DNA of 64,000 nt, from the NCBI GenBank assembly GCA_910578335.1, contig CAJTPU010000007.1, positions 79,715 through 143,714 of the forward strand, given 5' to 3'. Origin of the DNA: an uncultured Lachnospiraceae bacterium. GTDB taxonomy: Bacteria > Bacillota > Clostridia > Lachnospirales > Lachnospiraceae. A program made the translations under genes and the position numbers. The stretch's first letter is position 1, and each line of letters begins with the position of its first letter. The notes beneath the pieces are model-generated. The model was not told where the DNA came from, searched no databases, and was given only the letters and a program-made list of their open reading frames with translations. This document shows, piece by piece, positions 1-8,349 of this stretch.

Positions 1-761
1 TGTCCATTGGAAACGCGGTCGGCAGCGTGACTGCCAATATCGGTCTGATTATGGCGATTTCCCTGCTCTGTATGCCCGCTGTCATAAAAAGGAAGGATTA
101 TCTTTTGAAATCCGTTCTTATGCTGCTGGCGACAGGGATTATTGTGGCGGGCGGTTTTTTTGGCAGGATAACGCTTCCCTTTTCGCTGCTCCTGCTGGTT
201 ATCTTTGTCATTTTTATCTGGGAAAATGTAAAGACGGCGCTTGACGCTATAAAAAACGGGGGAGAGCAGGAGGAAAAAAAGAAGGATAAGCCTTCCCGCA
301 ATGAGGTGCTTATCAATCTGATAAAATTTGTGGTCGGCGCGATTGGCATTGTGGTCGGCGCGCGGCTGCTTGTAGACAATGGCAGTCTGCTGGCGGCTTA
401 TGTAGGCGTATCGGAGCGGGTAATCGGTGTGACGCTGGTAGCGGTGGGGACTTCCCTGCCGGAGCTTGTAACGACCGTAACGGCGGTGATGAAGAAACAG
501 TCCTCCCTTTCTCTGGGCAATATTCTGGGCGCCAATATACTGGATTTGACCTTAATCCTGCCGCTTAGCGCATTGGTTTCCGGACAGGCGCTTCCCGTTA
601 CTTTAGCGGCGGCAAAAATTGATTTGCCGGTCTGCCTGCTGGTGGGGCTGATTGCGGTAGTGCCGGCTTTGATTGCGTCTAAATTTAAGCGTTATCAGGG
701 AGTTGCACTGATTGCCGTTTACATATGTTATGTAGGTGTGACCTGCTTTATCGTAAAATAA
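1..761 (+). CDS. Sodium/calcium exchanger family (CaCA) membrane protein, 5' end missing
   Basis: This is the C-terminal part of a K+-dependent Na+/Ca2+ exchanger-like (YrbG/CaCA) transporter that would exchange cations across the plasma membrane. The frame is already open at base 3, reading a Gly-Asn-Ala-Val-Gly-Ser stretch typical of the end of the first alpha repeat, so the true start lies left of the window. Several hydrophobic segments follow, then a charged cytoplasmic loop (about bases 255-300, rich in Glu and Lys), then the second alpha repeat with the hallmark GTSLPE (near base 450) and GNILGANI (near base 526). The sortase gene starts 17 bp downstream, so the two may share a transcript. 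The ion carried cannot be told from sequence alone. Confidence 0.85.
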   Translation, partial: SIGNAVGSVTANIGLIMAISLLCMPAVIKRKDYLLKSVLMLLATGIIVAGGFFGRITLPFSLLLLVIFVIFIWENVKTALDAIKNGGEQEEKKKDKPSRNEVLINLIKFVVGAIGIVVGARLLVDNGSLLAAYVGVSERVIGVTLVAVGTSLPELVTTVTAVMKKQSSLSLGNILGANILDLTLILPLSALVSGQALPVTLAAAKIDLPVCLLVGLIAVVPALIASKFKRYQGVALIAVYICYVGVTCFIVK

Positions 762-777
762 AAACGTTGAGGGTAAA

Positions 778-1608
778 ATGAAGAAGAAAAAAGTACTCCG
801 TTTTATGAGAATTATATTATTGTTGTGTATGATAGTATGTCTGGCTGAGGTATGCCGGACATACTATTTGTCTTTCCGTCATAAACAGAAGCAGGAAGCG
901 ATGGGAGAGAGGCGCTGGGAGAATACGGGAAACGGAACGGCGGATGCAGAAGGCGGCGGGCAGGATATTTTGGAAGACGGGGAAATGCCTGCAGGTGAAA
1001 CCGCGGAAGCAGACCCGCTAAAGGAGAAGCAAATGCTTACGGGACTCGCTGCTTTGTATGAGGAAAATCCGGACCTTGTGGGCTGGCTTTCCATTGCGGG
1101 TATGAAAATTGATTATCCTGTTATGCAGTGCGATGACAACGAGTACTATTTAAGCCATGATTTTTATGGAAAAGAAGACAAATACGGCTGCCTTTTTGTC
1201 AAGGATATTGCCGACGTGGACACGCCGTCGGACAATTTTATTATCTATGGGCACAATATGAAAGACGGCGCCATGTTCGGCGATTTGGATTTGTACAAGA
1301 AAGAAGCATTTTATAAAGAGCATACCATGATTCGCTTTGATACCTTGTATGAGGAGCGTACTTATGAAATCGTAGCGGTGTTTTTGTCAAGAGTGTATAA
1401 AGTGGAGGAAGAGGGATTTCGCTATTACAGCTTTTACGAGGCAGAGTCGGAGGAGGACTTTTATTATTTTTATGACAATATAAAAAGCGCCGCGCTGTAC
1501 GAGACCGGCGTGACAGCGGAATATGGGGATACGTTTCTGACACTTTCCACCTGTGCCTACCATGAGGAGGACGGACGGCTTGTGGTGGTTGCAAAGCTGG
1601 TGAAATAG
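778..1608 (+). CDS. Class B sortase
   Basis: A membrane-anchored cysteine transpeptidase of 276 residues that would cleave a sorting motif in secreted proteins and join them to the cell wall. One N-terminal membrane segment (about residues 8-26) is followed by a linker rich in Glu and Gly, then the sortase domain from about residue 85. The catalytic triad is visible: His159 in YGHNM, Cys259 in TLSTC, and Arg267 in EDGRL. The TLSTC signature and the long insertion between His and Cys fit class B. The nearest candidate substrate is the PETGD surface protein 1.8 kb downstream; pairing is inferred from proximity and motif only. Confidence 0.9.
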   Translation: MKKKKVLRFMRIILLLCMIVCLAEVCRTYYLSFRHKQKQEAMGERRWENTGNGTADAEGGGQDILEDGEMPAGETAEADPLKEKQMLTGLAALYEENPDLVGWLSIAGMKIDYPVMQCDDNEYYLSHDFYGKEDKYGCLFVKDIADVDTPSDNFIIYGHNMKDGAMFGDLDLYKKEAFYKEHTMIRFDTLYEERTYEIVAVFLSRVYKVEEEGFRYYSFYEAESEEDFYYFYDNIKSAALYETGVTAEYGDTFLTLSTCAYHEEDGRLVVVAKLVK

Positions 1609-1723
1609 ATGATATTTCTTGAAATCGACATAAAACGGAGAGAATGTTGTTCCGTTTAACGAGGACCTCTTCTATGATGATAGTATCAACGATGGTTGAA
1701 ATATTATTTTAGGAGAGAACACT

Positions 1724-2083
1724 ATGAACACAGACAAGATTTATGCAGAGGCAATCGCCAACGAATACGCACCGAAAGACACTTCTAAGGTGGTTGCCCT
1801 AAAGAAACTGGACAGAAAAGCGAAAAGCAAAGCGAATATTTTTGCATATACCTTCGGCATCATGATGACGCTTGTGCTTGGCGTAGGGATGTGTCTGGCT
1901 ATGAAAGTAATCGGGGATGGAAGCGCACTTATGATGGCAGCCGGCATTGTCGTAGGGATGATAGGAATTGCCGGAGTCGGGATAAATTATCCGGTTTACA
2001 AAAAAATGCTGGAAAATGGCAAAAAGCGGTATGCATTTGAAATTATACAGCTTGCAAAAGAAATCAGTGAGGAAGCCGGCTGA
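1724..2083 (+). CDS. Small two-segment membrane protein of unknown function
   Basis: A 119-residue protein with a soluble, Lys- and Asp-rich N-terminus (about residues 1-35), two membrane segments (about 38-60 and 68-88) and a short basic C-terminal helix. A good AGGAGAG site precedes the ATG. Similar small proteins occur next to TetR regulators in Firmicutes; some database entries for such proteins carry an enzyme name (dihydropteridine reductase), but nothing in this sequence supports an enzyme. A TetR gene starts 20 bp downstream on the same strand, which suggests that regulator controls this gene. Confidence 0.7.
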   Translation: MNTDKIYAEAIANEYAPKDTSKVVALKKLDRKAKSKANIFAYTFGIMMTLVLGVGMCLAMKVIGDGSALMMAAGIVVGMIGIAGVGINYPVYKKMLENGKKRYAFEIIQLAKEISEEAG

Positions 2084-2103
2084 GAAAGGAAAGATGGACG
2101 CGT

Positions 2104-2703
2104 ATGAACAAGTCTGAGAGTAAATATTTTCATACCGCCCTTTGCATGGACGAGGCGCTTATCGCTTTGCTGGAGCGAAAAGATTTGGAGTATATTACGG
2201 TAAAGGAAATTTGCGAAAAAGCCGGAGTAAACAGGTCTACATTTTATCTGCATTATGAGACGATTGCTGATTTGGCAAATGAAGCATTGGAAAATGTCAA
2301 TAAACGTTTTTTGTCTTATTTTGCGCAGGATGCCGATGATTTTATGGATAAGATGGACAGCAATGAATTAAAAGACCTTATTTTCATTACGCAGGATTAT
2401 TTGCAGCCGTATCTTCGGTTTATAAAAGATAATAAAAAGGTTTACCGTGCGGCTTTTAGAAATCCGAATGGTATGCAGGCAGATGTACGGTACGGCAATT
2501 TGAAAGAATATATTCTCAAACCCATCTTGAAAAAATTTGAAGTTCCTAGTGCACTTTCGCAATATTATATAGCCTATTACATAGAAGGCATTATAGCTAT
2601 CATCAAAGAATGGCTGAATCGTGATTGTTTGGATTCCATTGAAACAATCGCTGATGTTATAGAAAAATGCGTCAGGGCATCAAGCGGGACAGAAGCTTTT
2701 TAG
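2104..2703 (+). CDS. TetR/AcrR family transcriptional regulator
   Basis: A 199-residue regulator. The N-terminal helix-turn-helix (about residues 22-50) contains the TetR pattern ITVKEICEKAGVNRSTFYLHY; the remaining all-helical domain has no recognisable ligand signature and resembles the C-terminal domain type seen in TetR proteins without a quinone/drug pocket motif. It follows the 119-aa membrane protein by 20 bp and precedes another small membrane protein, so it may repress its own small operon. No clear operator palindrome was seen in the 115 bp upstream of the membrane protein gene. Confidence 0.85.
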   Translation: MNKSESKYFHTALCMDEALIALLERKDLEYITVKEICEKAGVNRSTFYLHYETIADLANEALENVNKRFLSYFAQDADDFMDKMDSNELKDLIFITQDYLQPYLRFIKDNKKVYRAAFRNPNGMQADVRYGNLKEYILKPILKKFEVPSALSQYYIAYYIEGIIAIIKEWLNRDCLDSIETIADVIEKCVRASSGTEAF

Positions 2704-2762
2704 GGATTCGCTTTTTGTCTGTATGGCACGGCAGTATTTGTATATATTATATTCTTCTTGTT

Positions 2763-3248
2763 ATGATTCGGGGGATGATTCTATTGACGGAAAAGGAAAA
2801 TGCAGCAAGAAGTATAGAGGAAAGCGCACATTGCAGGCGCAAAACCTTTAGAATCAGTTCAGCCATGCTTCTGCTGCTGAATCTGGCGTTAATACTTCCC
2901 CTTTCGATGTTGGTTACGTTAGAAAAGCCGGTGAATATGGGACTTATACCTGCAATCACGATGGCAGCATATACAACCTATAAAATAATAATGGCTTCTA
3001 TCCGTATCGGGAAACAAAAACATAGCAGCTTGGGAAATGTTCTTGTTGCGGAATTGCGGACTATTAATTTTATCGATGCACTGGTTTCCGTTTTGATACT
3101 TCAAAACACATTGATAATGGTGAATCAGACAAAATCAAGTTCCGGTGATATGATTTTGTTATCGGCTGTATCTGGCGCGGTAATTTATTTTATGATTTTG
3201 TTTGCAACAGTTTATTCGTTGATGACAGGTTTAAAAGGAAGCAAATAG
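2763..3248 (+). CDS. Hypothetical membrane protein, possibly a truncated relic
   Basis: About 161 residues with three or four hydrophobic segments (near residues 35-55, 60-75, 100-115 and 125-150). The start is uncertain: ATG at 2763 or 2775 or TTG at 2784 are all in frame and none has a strong ribosome binding site; the open frame runs back into the end of the TetR gene. The lack of a clear start and the abrupt hydrophilic N-terminus are compatible with the C-terminal part of a once longer membrane protein. I do not recognise the family. Confidence 0.5.
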   Translation: MIRGMILLTEKENAARSIEESAHCRRKTFRISSAMLLLLNLALILPLSMLVTLEKPVNMGLIPAITMAAYTTYKIIMASIRIGKQKHSSLGNVLVAELRTINFIDALVSVLILQNTLIMVNQTKSSSGDMILLSAVSGAVIYFMILFATVYSLMTGLKGSK

Positions 3249-3287
3249 TAGGATTTTATATCAATTGTAAGAAAATAGATATGCAGT

Positions 3288-3348
3288 AAAAACAGAGCGG
3301 GTGCATTGCGCGGCAAGGCTATATACCAGCTCTGTTTTTCTTGTTTTT
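3288..3348 (+). terminator. Rho-independent terminator-like hairpin
   Basis: An 11-bp stem (AAAAACAGAGC at 3288-3298 against GCTCTGTTTTT at 3329-3339) encloses a 30-nt loop region and is followed by more T residues. It separates the TetR-region genes from the surface-protein gene. Confidence 0.65.
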
Positions 3349-3369
3349 ACTGGAAAAATATGCTATTAT
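3341..3369 (+). promoter_or_regulatory. Candidate promoter of the surface-protein gene
   Basis: TTGTTT at 3341-3346, a 17-bp spacer and TATTAT at 3364-3369, 45 bp ahead of the chosen ATG at 3414. It overlaps the T tract of the preceding hairpin. Confidence 0.45.
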
Positions 3370-3413
3370 TTTTTTATATTATTCTGCTTTTGTTAGCGAA
3401 AAGGAGTGGCGTA

Positions 3414-6086
3414 ATGAGAAGAGTGAAGTCTGTGGGAAAGGCATGGAAGAAATTTGCTGCTGTTTTTTTGAGTATGATACTGGTGACCGGACTGGTGTCA
3501 GGGGCATTGCCGCTGGAAGTTTTGGCGCAGGACGATAAGATTGTCATTACGGGGCAGTTGACATTGGAGGGCTATACGGGGGAAACGATACCGGAAGGTT
3601 TGATTTTTAGCGGGCATACAGTTCATGGAAATGCAAATGCGGAGAAAACCATACCTGCTGATAATATGGCTTTTGCGATAAACGGAAATGTGGTTATCTG
3701 GCGGATTGAAATAGAACCGGAAGAATATTTAAAGTGGGTATGCCTGAATATCCAAAATAAAAATATAAATTCTGATACGGGGGAATATTGCTGGTCATGG
3801 AATATGGAAGGCGATTTTTCTACTCCGCAGGTGCATACCTTTGAGGATACATTATACTTAATCCGTCTTATGGATGTGTATACCTTTTACAGGGACATAT
3901 TCATTGGCAGGGGCTGGACATTCAAATCTCTCGCACAGAGTATGACAGCGCCTGTCACGATGAAAGAGAATCACGTTTTTGAGTGCTGGAATACGGCAGA
4001 GGGAGATTTTACGACGGAAATGACGGCTTCTGAGCCGATGACGCTGTATGCTGTTTATAGTGGGCATCCGGCTAAAGAAACATGGGTGTGGAAGTGGGAT
4101 GACGATAAGCACTGGCGGGAATGTACCTGCGGTCAGAGAGATAATGTGGAAATCCATGCATACGATGCGGGAACAACGGTAAAAGAACCTACCGATACCG
4201 ACCCGGGAGAGAAGGTTTATCACTGTACACATATAAATTGCCAGTATGTGCGCACAGAGGTCATTCGCTCCACAATAAATTATAGTATTGTAATGAATGG
4301 TTACAATAACGGGAGCAGTATGCCGAATACGGCAGGGATTGAACTGTGGCTGTGGGAAGCAGGCAGCAGCACGGACGGCGAGCCGGATAAGAAAGAAAAA
4401 CTGACAAATACGAGAATAGAGGGAAATAAGTTTTTTTATAGCTGCGCCATACAGGATTTGGATACCTATGCATCGGCATACATTGTGGATGGAAGCGGCT
4501 TTCGATTTCCTTTGGTAGATGCATTCCTGCAGGACGGCGTATATGAAAAAGAATTTTCCTATCATCGGTTTCGGTTTGTAAACGATGGTGAGACATGGAA
4601 TGAACAGTATTTGTTTTCAAGTACGTGGCTTGCGGAGCCGCCGGTACCAACGAAAGAAAACCGCGTATTTGCCGGATGGTCTGCTTCGGATGGCACTATT
4701 GTGAATCTGGCAGAATTGAAAGATGCGGCTGTTACGGAGCGGATGACGCTTTATGCTGTGTGGAATCACCCTGCAGATGATACGTGGGAGTGGAAATCGA
4801 ACGGTGACAATCACTGGAAGGAATGTAATTGCGGCGATAAAGAAGAGGGACATACCGCGCAATGGAATGAGGGAGTGGTAACAAAAGAACCTACTGACAC
4901 AGAAACAGGTGAAAAGGTTTATACATGTGAAATTTGCGGTTTGATGAAGAAAGTGAGCCTTTCCATAACCGGAACTGAAACAGAAGAAGGCGGAGATGAG
5001 TCCGAAGGCGGAAGTGAAGGCGGAAGCGGAAGCGAAGGGGAAGGCGGAAGCGGAAGCGAAGAAACTGGAGGAAGTGGAAACGAAGGAACCGGTGGAAGCG
5101 GAAACGAAGGAGCCGGCGGAAGCGGAAATGAAGGAACCGGAGGAAGTGGAGGCGAGGGAACCGGAGGAAGCGGGAGCGAAGGAACCGGAGGAAGTGGAAG
5201 CGAAGGAGAAGGCGGAAGTGGAAGTGAAGGAGCCGGTGGAAGCGGAAGAGAAGGAGCCGGAGGAAGCGGAAGTGAGGGAGAAGGCGGAAGCGGAAGTGAA
5301 GGCACTGGTGGAAGCGGCACTGGAACTGGGAACGGAAGCGGTGATGAAAATACTGGAACAGGAAGCGGAAGCGGCACTGGAAGCGCCGGAACAGGAAGTG
5401 GAACAGGTTCAGGGAGTGCCGGAACAGGAAGCGGAAGCGGTACTGGAAGCACCGGAACAGGAAGCGGAAGCGGTACTGGAAGTACCGGAACCGGAAGCGG
5501 CATAGGAAACGGTACAGGTGCTTCAGGTAGTGGAGCCGATAGTGCTGCAGGAGATGGAACCGGAGCCGGGGGAAGCGGAATGGGAAGCCTTGCAGGCAGC
5601 GGAGCGGCAGACGGAGCAGAAATGGAAGGCGCAGACGGGAGCGGAACATCGGACACAGAAAACGGCAGCGCTGGTACAGTACATGGAAGCGGCTCGGGAA
5701 GTACCGGAACGGGAAACGGTAATGCTTTTTACATGAGTCAGGATACCGGCACGGCAAACAATGGTGATGCGGCGGTCAATTCCGGCAGAAGAAACGGGAA
5801 AGACAATGAGCCGGAAACGGGAGACATAGCGCATGTGGAGGTTTATGCCACAATAGCCATGATTGCCGGATTATCTTATCTGCTTTCCTATTTTAGAGAT
5901 GAGCAGCATGGAATTACGGAAGAAGAAAAGAATGCGATTGTGGCGAAGCTGATAACATGGGCAAAAGAAGGCGGTTATTTCCGTAGAAAGCTGGCGCTTG
6001 CAGTGATTTTTCTCTTGTTAGTCTACTATCATAGTATTGGGAAATGCGTCAGCGTACCCTGTCCAATCGCGGAAGAAATTTTGTAA
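3414..6086 (+). CDS. Sortase-anchored surface protein with Gly/Ser/Glu stalk
   Basis: An 890-residue secreted protein starting at ATG 3414 (AAGGAG seven bases upstream). Residues 1-39 form a signal peptide. The ectodomain carries at least two modules, each an InlB/Listeria-Bacteroides-type repeat ending MTLYAV followed by a Trp-rich segment with a CxC pair and a KEPTDT-GEKVY stretch (near bases 4060-4260 and 4765-4960). Residues about 524-774 are low complexity, first GGSGSEG-type units and then GTGSGSG-type units, a likely wall-spanning stalk. A PETGD motif (P at residue 800) precedes a hydrophobic segment, but the chain then continues 87 residues past the Gly, with a helical stretch and a second hydrophobic segment, longer than a classic wall-sorting tail. 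Likely anchored by the class B sortase upstream; ligand unknown. Confidence 0.85.
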   Translation: MRRVKSVGKAWKKFAAVFLSMILVTGLVSGALPLEVLAQDDKIVITGQLTLEGYTGETIPEGLIFSGHTVHGNANAEKTIPADNMAFAINGNVVIWRIEIEPEEYLKWVCLNIQNKNINSDTGEYCWSWNMEGDFSTPQVHTFEDTLYLIRLMDVYTFYRDIFIGRGWTFKSLAQSMTAPVTMKENHVFECWNTAEGDFTTEMTASEPMTLYAVYSGHPAKETWVWKWDDDKHWRECTCGQRDNVEIHAYDAGTTVKEPTDTDPGEKVYHCTHINCQYVRTEVIRSTINYSIVMNGYNNGSSMPNTAGIELWLWEAGSSTDGEPDKKEKLTNTRIEGNKFFYSCAIQDLDTYASAYIVDGSGFRFPLVDAFLQDGVYEKEFSYHRFRFVNDGETWNEQYLFSSTWLAEPPVPTKENRVFAGWSASDGTIVNLAELKDAAVTERMTLYAVWNHPADDTWEWKSNGDNHWKECNCGDKEEGHTAQWNEGVVTKEPTDTETGEKVYTCEICGLMKKVSLSITGTETEEGGDESEGGSEGGSGSEGEGGSGSEETGGSGNEGTGGSGNEGAGGSGNEGTGGSGGEGTGGSGSEGTGGSGSEGEGGSGSEGAGGSGREGAGGSGSEGEGGSGSEGTGGSGTGTGNGSGDENTGTGSGSGTGSAGTGSGTGSGSAGTGSGSGTGSTGTGSGSGTGSTGTGSGIGNGTGASGSGADSAAGDGTGAGGSGMGSLAGSGAADGAEMEGADGSGTSDTENGSAGTVHGSGSGSTGTGNGNAFYMSQDTGTANNGDAAVNSGRRNGKDNEPETGDIAHVEVYATIAMIAGLSYLLSYFRDEQHGITEEEKNAIVAKLITWAKEGGYFRRKLALAVIFLLLVYYHSIGKCVSVPCPIAEEIL
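4985..5735 (+). repeat. Low-complexity repeats coding the Gly/Ser/Glu stalk
   Basis: About 750 bp of imperfect 15-21-bp units coding GGSG-S/N-EG and then GTGSGSG. They keep the reading frame throughout. The same DNA opens long meaningless frames on the opposite strand and in the next forward frame. Such repeats are prone to length variation by slippage. Confidence 0.85.
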
Positions 6087-6652
6087 AGAACAACGGAATA
6101 CGGTTTTTCTACGATATTGAGGGAGGCAGCCGCCTCCCTCAATGTATGATAAGAGGGAAGCCCTCTATTTATCGTGCGGCGGGGGTTAAGCCGGCTTCTG
6201 CCTGTGTCTGCTCTTTTTCCGAAAAAGTGTAATTGCACTGTTATAGACAGCGGCAAAACTGTCTGCGCATGTTGTGTCGGTTACTTGTAAAATCATAGCC
6301 AGCGTGTAAGTGGCATTCCGGTTTTTTGCATATGCACTTCTGCAAAGGCTGCTTCCGATAAAAGCGGTATCCCGTGTTCTATGGTCAGAGGCGTATCGTA
6401 GTGATAAAACGCATCTGCGCCTTCAATGGTGGTAAGCATGTGTTCCTTGCCGCTTTATCCTTGTTTTTATTATGGGCTTGAAAGAAAAAGCAAGGAAAAA
6501 TGAAAGCCACAGGTTGCACAGGAGAACTTAAGCCAGTAAAATAGATGTAAACTGCGCAGATTTATACAGGCTGCCATAAACGGAAGAAGCAGGGCGGAGC
6601 CGGCACCTAATATGCGTGCCGGCGTAAAAATATTTTGGCGTGGAGGTATCAT
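6087..6652. other. 566-bp gap with a hairpin and a gene relic
   Basis: No intact gene. It holds a perfect 11-bp hairpin (TTGAGGGAGGC at 6117-6127, loop AGCC, its complement at 6132-6142) with no T tract on either side, and a minus-strand protein relic (6293-6451). The rest shows nothing I recognise. The ribosome binding site GGAGGT of the next gene is at 6642-6647. Confidence 0.6.
6293..6451 (-). pseudogene. Relic of a SAM-dependent methyltransferase C-terminus
   Basis: Read on the minus strand, about 50 codons run without interruption from an in-frame TAA near 6452 to TGA at 6293-6295. The translation has the rhythm of the last part of a class I methyltransferase: FYHYDTPLTIEHGIPLLSEA followed by GFAEV-like residues (here AFAEVHM). 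In such enzymes TPLTIE leads into the last helix (LLxEAGF) and strand. There is no start codon with a ribosome binding site and no SAM-binding half, so this is at best a decayed fragment. Family assignment is from memory of the motif. Confidence 0.4.
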
Positions 6653-7474
6653 ATGCAGTATTGGAAGGCACATTACAAGGATGCACTGCACGATGCAGAT
6701 ATTGTAATTATGAATGCGGAGGACACGGCAGAGCCGCTTTCTTTTACCTTGGACGGTATCAGGTTTCAGGGGTCGAGCTACGCAGATTTTCACCTTTCTG
6801 ATGAAACGCAGTATGATGCGGCAAAGGAAAAGTTCTGCCTGCTAAAATGGGGCGGGCATTACACAAAATACCATATTACAACGCCTTATTCCTATGATTT
6901 GCAGCGATATGCATTGACACTGGAAATACCGGTAAATATATACAGGAAAAGAGACGGCGCTTTCGTCTTGGGAACAATCCGCCTTGCTTATCAGTATACG
7001 GAGCATGATGAGGCGCATCATCAGCCGATTTATTTATGTGATGATACCAGGGTATATCGCGATGAGGCAAAGGTATCGGACTTTTCGCTCCTTGTGGACG
7101 GGCTTCGCTATGAAAGCAGCAGAAAAAGCCTGTTTTTTGAAGTTGCCCTTCATCATATCTGCACACAGATAAAGGAGGACTATTTATTAAAATGCTGCTT
7201 TACCTGTCAGTATTCGGATTATTCACCTTATGGCAGTGACGATTACGGAACCATGCTCTGTTACCGCCGCTATAAGGAGGACTGTCTGAAGGTAAACAAT
7301 AAAGAGGAGTATTTTCGGTATCTGGAGGAAAGGGATTATGATGCGCGGCAGGAAACCTATCTGTGCGGGCAATACAGCCCTCGCTGTCAGGCGGCGGGTT
7401 ACCGTGGATTTGTAGACGGGGTGGGGGATTTGCAGAAAGAAGGAGAAAAGGATGAACAAACAGGAAATTTATAA
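6653..7474 (+). CDS. DUF6304-like protein of unknown function
   Basis: A 273-residue soluble protein without signal peptide or membrane segment. The start at ATG 6653 is chosen because GGAGGT lies five bases upstream. The N-terminal half is beta-rich; near residues 190-210 a Cys pair (CCFTCQYSDYSPYG) precedes a region with further Cys residues (MLCYRRYKEDC, YLCGQY). The SDYSPYG stretch is what suggests DUF6304, a family with no known role; this is from memory and not firm. It overlaps the next gene by 23 bp, so the two are co-transcribed and probably translationally coupled. Confidence 0.6.
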   Translation: MQYWKAHYKDALHDADIVIMNAEDTAEPLSFTLDGIRFQGSSYADFHLSDETQYDAAKEKFCLLKWGGHYTKYHITTPYSYDLQRYALTLEIPVNIYRKRDGAFVLGTIRLAYQYTEHDEAHHQPIYLCDDTRVYRDEAKVSDFSLLVDGLRYESSRKSLFFEVALHHICTQIKEDYLLKCCFTCQYSDYSPYGSDDYGTMLCYRRYKEDCLKVNNKEEYFRYLEERDYDARQETYLCGQYSPRCQAAGYRGFVDGVGDLQKEGEKDEQTGNL

Positions 7475-7961
7475 TTACCTCCAAAGTCGGCATATCTGGC
7501 ATAAGGTTACGGAGCATAAAGCAGTATACAATATGTCTGAAGCTTTGAACGTTGAGTTGCTGTATCCGGATGCGGAAGCGAAAAATCTCTTTCTGCGGGA
7601 TGACAAAAAACAGTGCTACTATCTTGTCACGGTAAAGGGAGATAAAAAAGTCGATTTAAAGGCGCTTCGGCATCAAAACCGGACACGTCCGCTAAGCTTT
7701 GCCTCACAAGAAGAGCTGAACGCTGTTTTGGGGTTATATGCCGGAGCAGTATCCCCTTTTGGACTGTTAAACGATACGGCGTGCAGGGTGCGCCTGCTTA
7801 TTGACGAGGCATTTTTAGAAGAGCCGGCATTGATTGGCGTGCATCCAAATGAAAATACGGCGACGGTTTGGCTGAAGACACGGGATTTGATAAAAATAAT
7901 AGAGGAGCATGGAAACTGTGTGCAAGCCATTAAAATGCAGGATGTCTGGAAAAACATTTAA
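7452..7961 (+). CDS. ProX-type aminoacyl-tRNA deacylase (YbaK/EbsC family)
   Basis: A 169-residue protein of the prolyl-tRNA editing superfamily that hydrolyses mischarged tRNA (typically Ala-tRNAPro) in the cytoplasm. The fold signature is visible: NLFLRDDKKQCYYLVTVKGD in the first half with the conserved Lys in the central strand, then LGLYAGAVSPFGLLND near residues 93-108, and GVHPNENTATVWL near residues 137-150. Length matches free-standing ProX proteins. Overlap with the upstream gene hints at a shared function that is not obvious. Which amino acid is edited is inferred only from the family. Confidence 0.85.
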   Translation: MNKQEIYNYLQSRHIWHKVTEHKAVYNMSEALNVELLYPDAEAKNLFLRDDKKQCYYLVTVKGDKKVDLKALRHQNRTRPLSFASQEELNAVLGLYAGAVSPFGLLNDTACRVRLLIDEAFLEEPALIGVHPNENTATVWLKTRDLIKIIEEHGNCVQAIKMQDVWKNI

Positions 7962-7968
7962 AAACCTC

Positions 7969-7997
7969 TTTACATACCGCATAAATTGCGCTAAAAT
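7969..7997 (+). promoter_or_regulatory. Candidate promoter of the thrS T-box transcript
   Basis: TTTACA (7969-7974), 17-bp spacer, TAAAAT (7992-7997), just after the ProX gene and immediately before the T-box leader. Confidence 0.55.
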
Positions 7998-7999
7998 AC

Positions 8000-8280
8000 C
8001 AACTATAAAAGAAAGTATCCGCGCAAGCAGACAATATAAAAAGCGACGAAGAGAAGAGTAGGATAACACAAAGCAGCAGAGAAAGGCGTCCGGCATGTCC
8101 GGTGGTGTGAGCGCCCATGCAGAGATTATCTGAAGACCACCTCTGAGCGGCCCCAATCAGGTCCGTACAGCCCGCGTTAAGGGCGAATGAGAGGTCTGCG
8201 GCTGTGTGCGCAGGCAAGCAGGGTGGAACCGCGTATCTACGTCCCGTGTATTACCGATGGTAATGTACGGGATTTTTTGT
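8000..8280 (+). promoter_or_regulatory. Threonine T-box leader
   Basis: A tRNA-sensing leader of about 280 nt that would let transcription continue when uncharged tRNA-Thr accumulates. The invariant T-box core GGGTGGAACCGCG is at 8221-8233. Upstream, a stem I region contains GGTGGTGTGAGCGCC (8101-8115) and the candidate specifier: ACC occurs at 8136-8138 and again at 8139-8141, both Thr codons, just before CTCTGAGCGG. A terminator hairpin (TCCCGTGTATTACC pairing with GGTAATGTACGGGA, then TTTTTT) lies at 8242-8277. The leader precedes a 71-aa protein gene and thrS, so it controls both. Confidence 0.92.
8242..8278 (+). terminator. T-box attenuator terminator
   Basis: Near-perfect 14-bp stem around a short loop, followed by six T residues. 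The alternative antiterminator would use the T-box core bases just upstream. Confidence 0.85.
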
Positions 8281-8349
8281 ATTTGGGAAATGATTCTTGC
8301 GCAAGATACCGAATCCTAAAGTATCTGTAAAAAGAAAAGGAGGAGTAGA

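Noticed and set aside
1609..1723. Hairpin AAACGGA / TCCGTTT after the sortase gene as a terminator
   Set aside because: Only seven pairs and no T run follows; too weak to call.
4891..5757. Long minus-strand frames (and a forward frame at 4996-5505) across the stalk repeats
   Set aside because: They are by-products of the Gly/Ser/Glu codon repeats; composition is extreme (Arg/Phe or Pro/Leu) and there are no ribosome binding sites.
6117..6142. Rho-independent terminator of the surface-protein gene
   Set aside because: The 11-bp stem is perfect but no T tract follows on either strand, so it is listed only as a hairpin.
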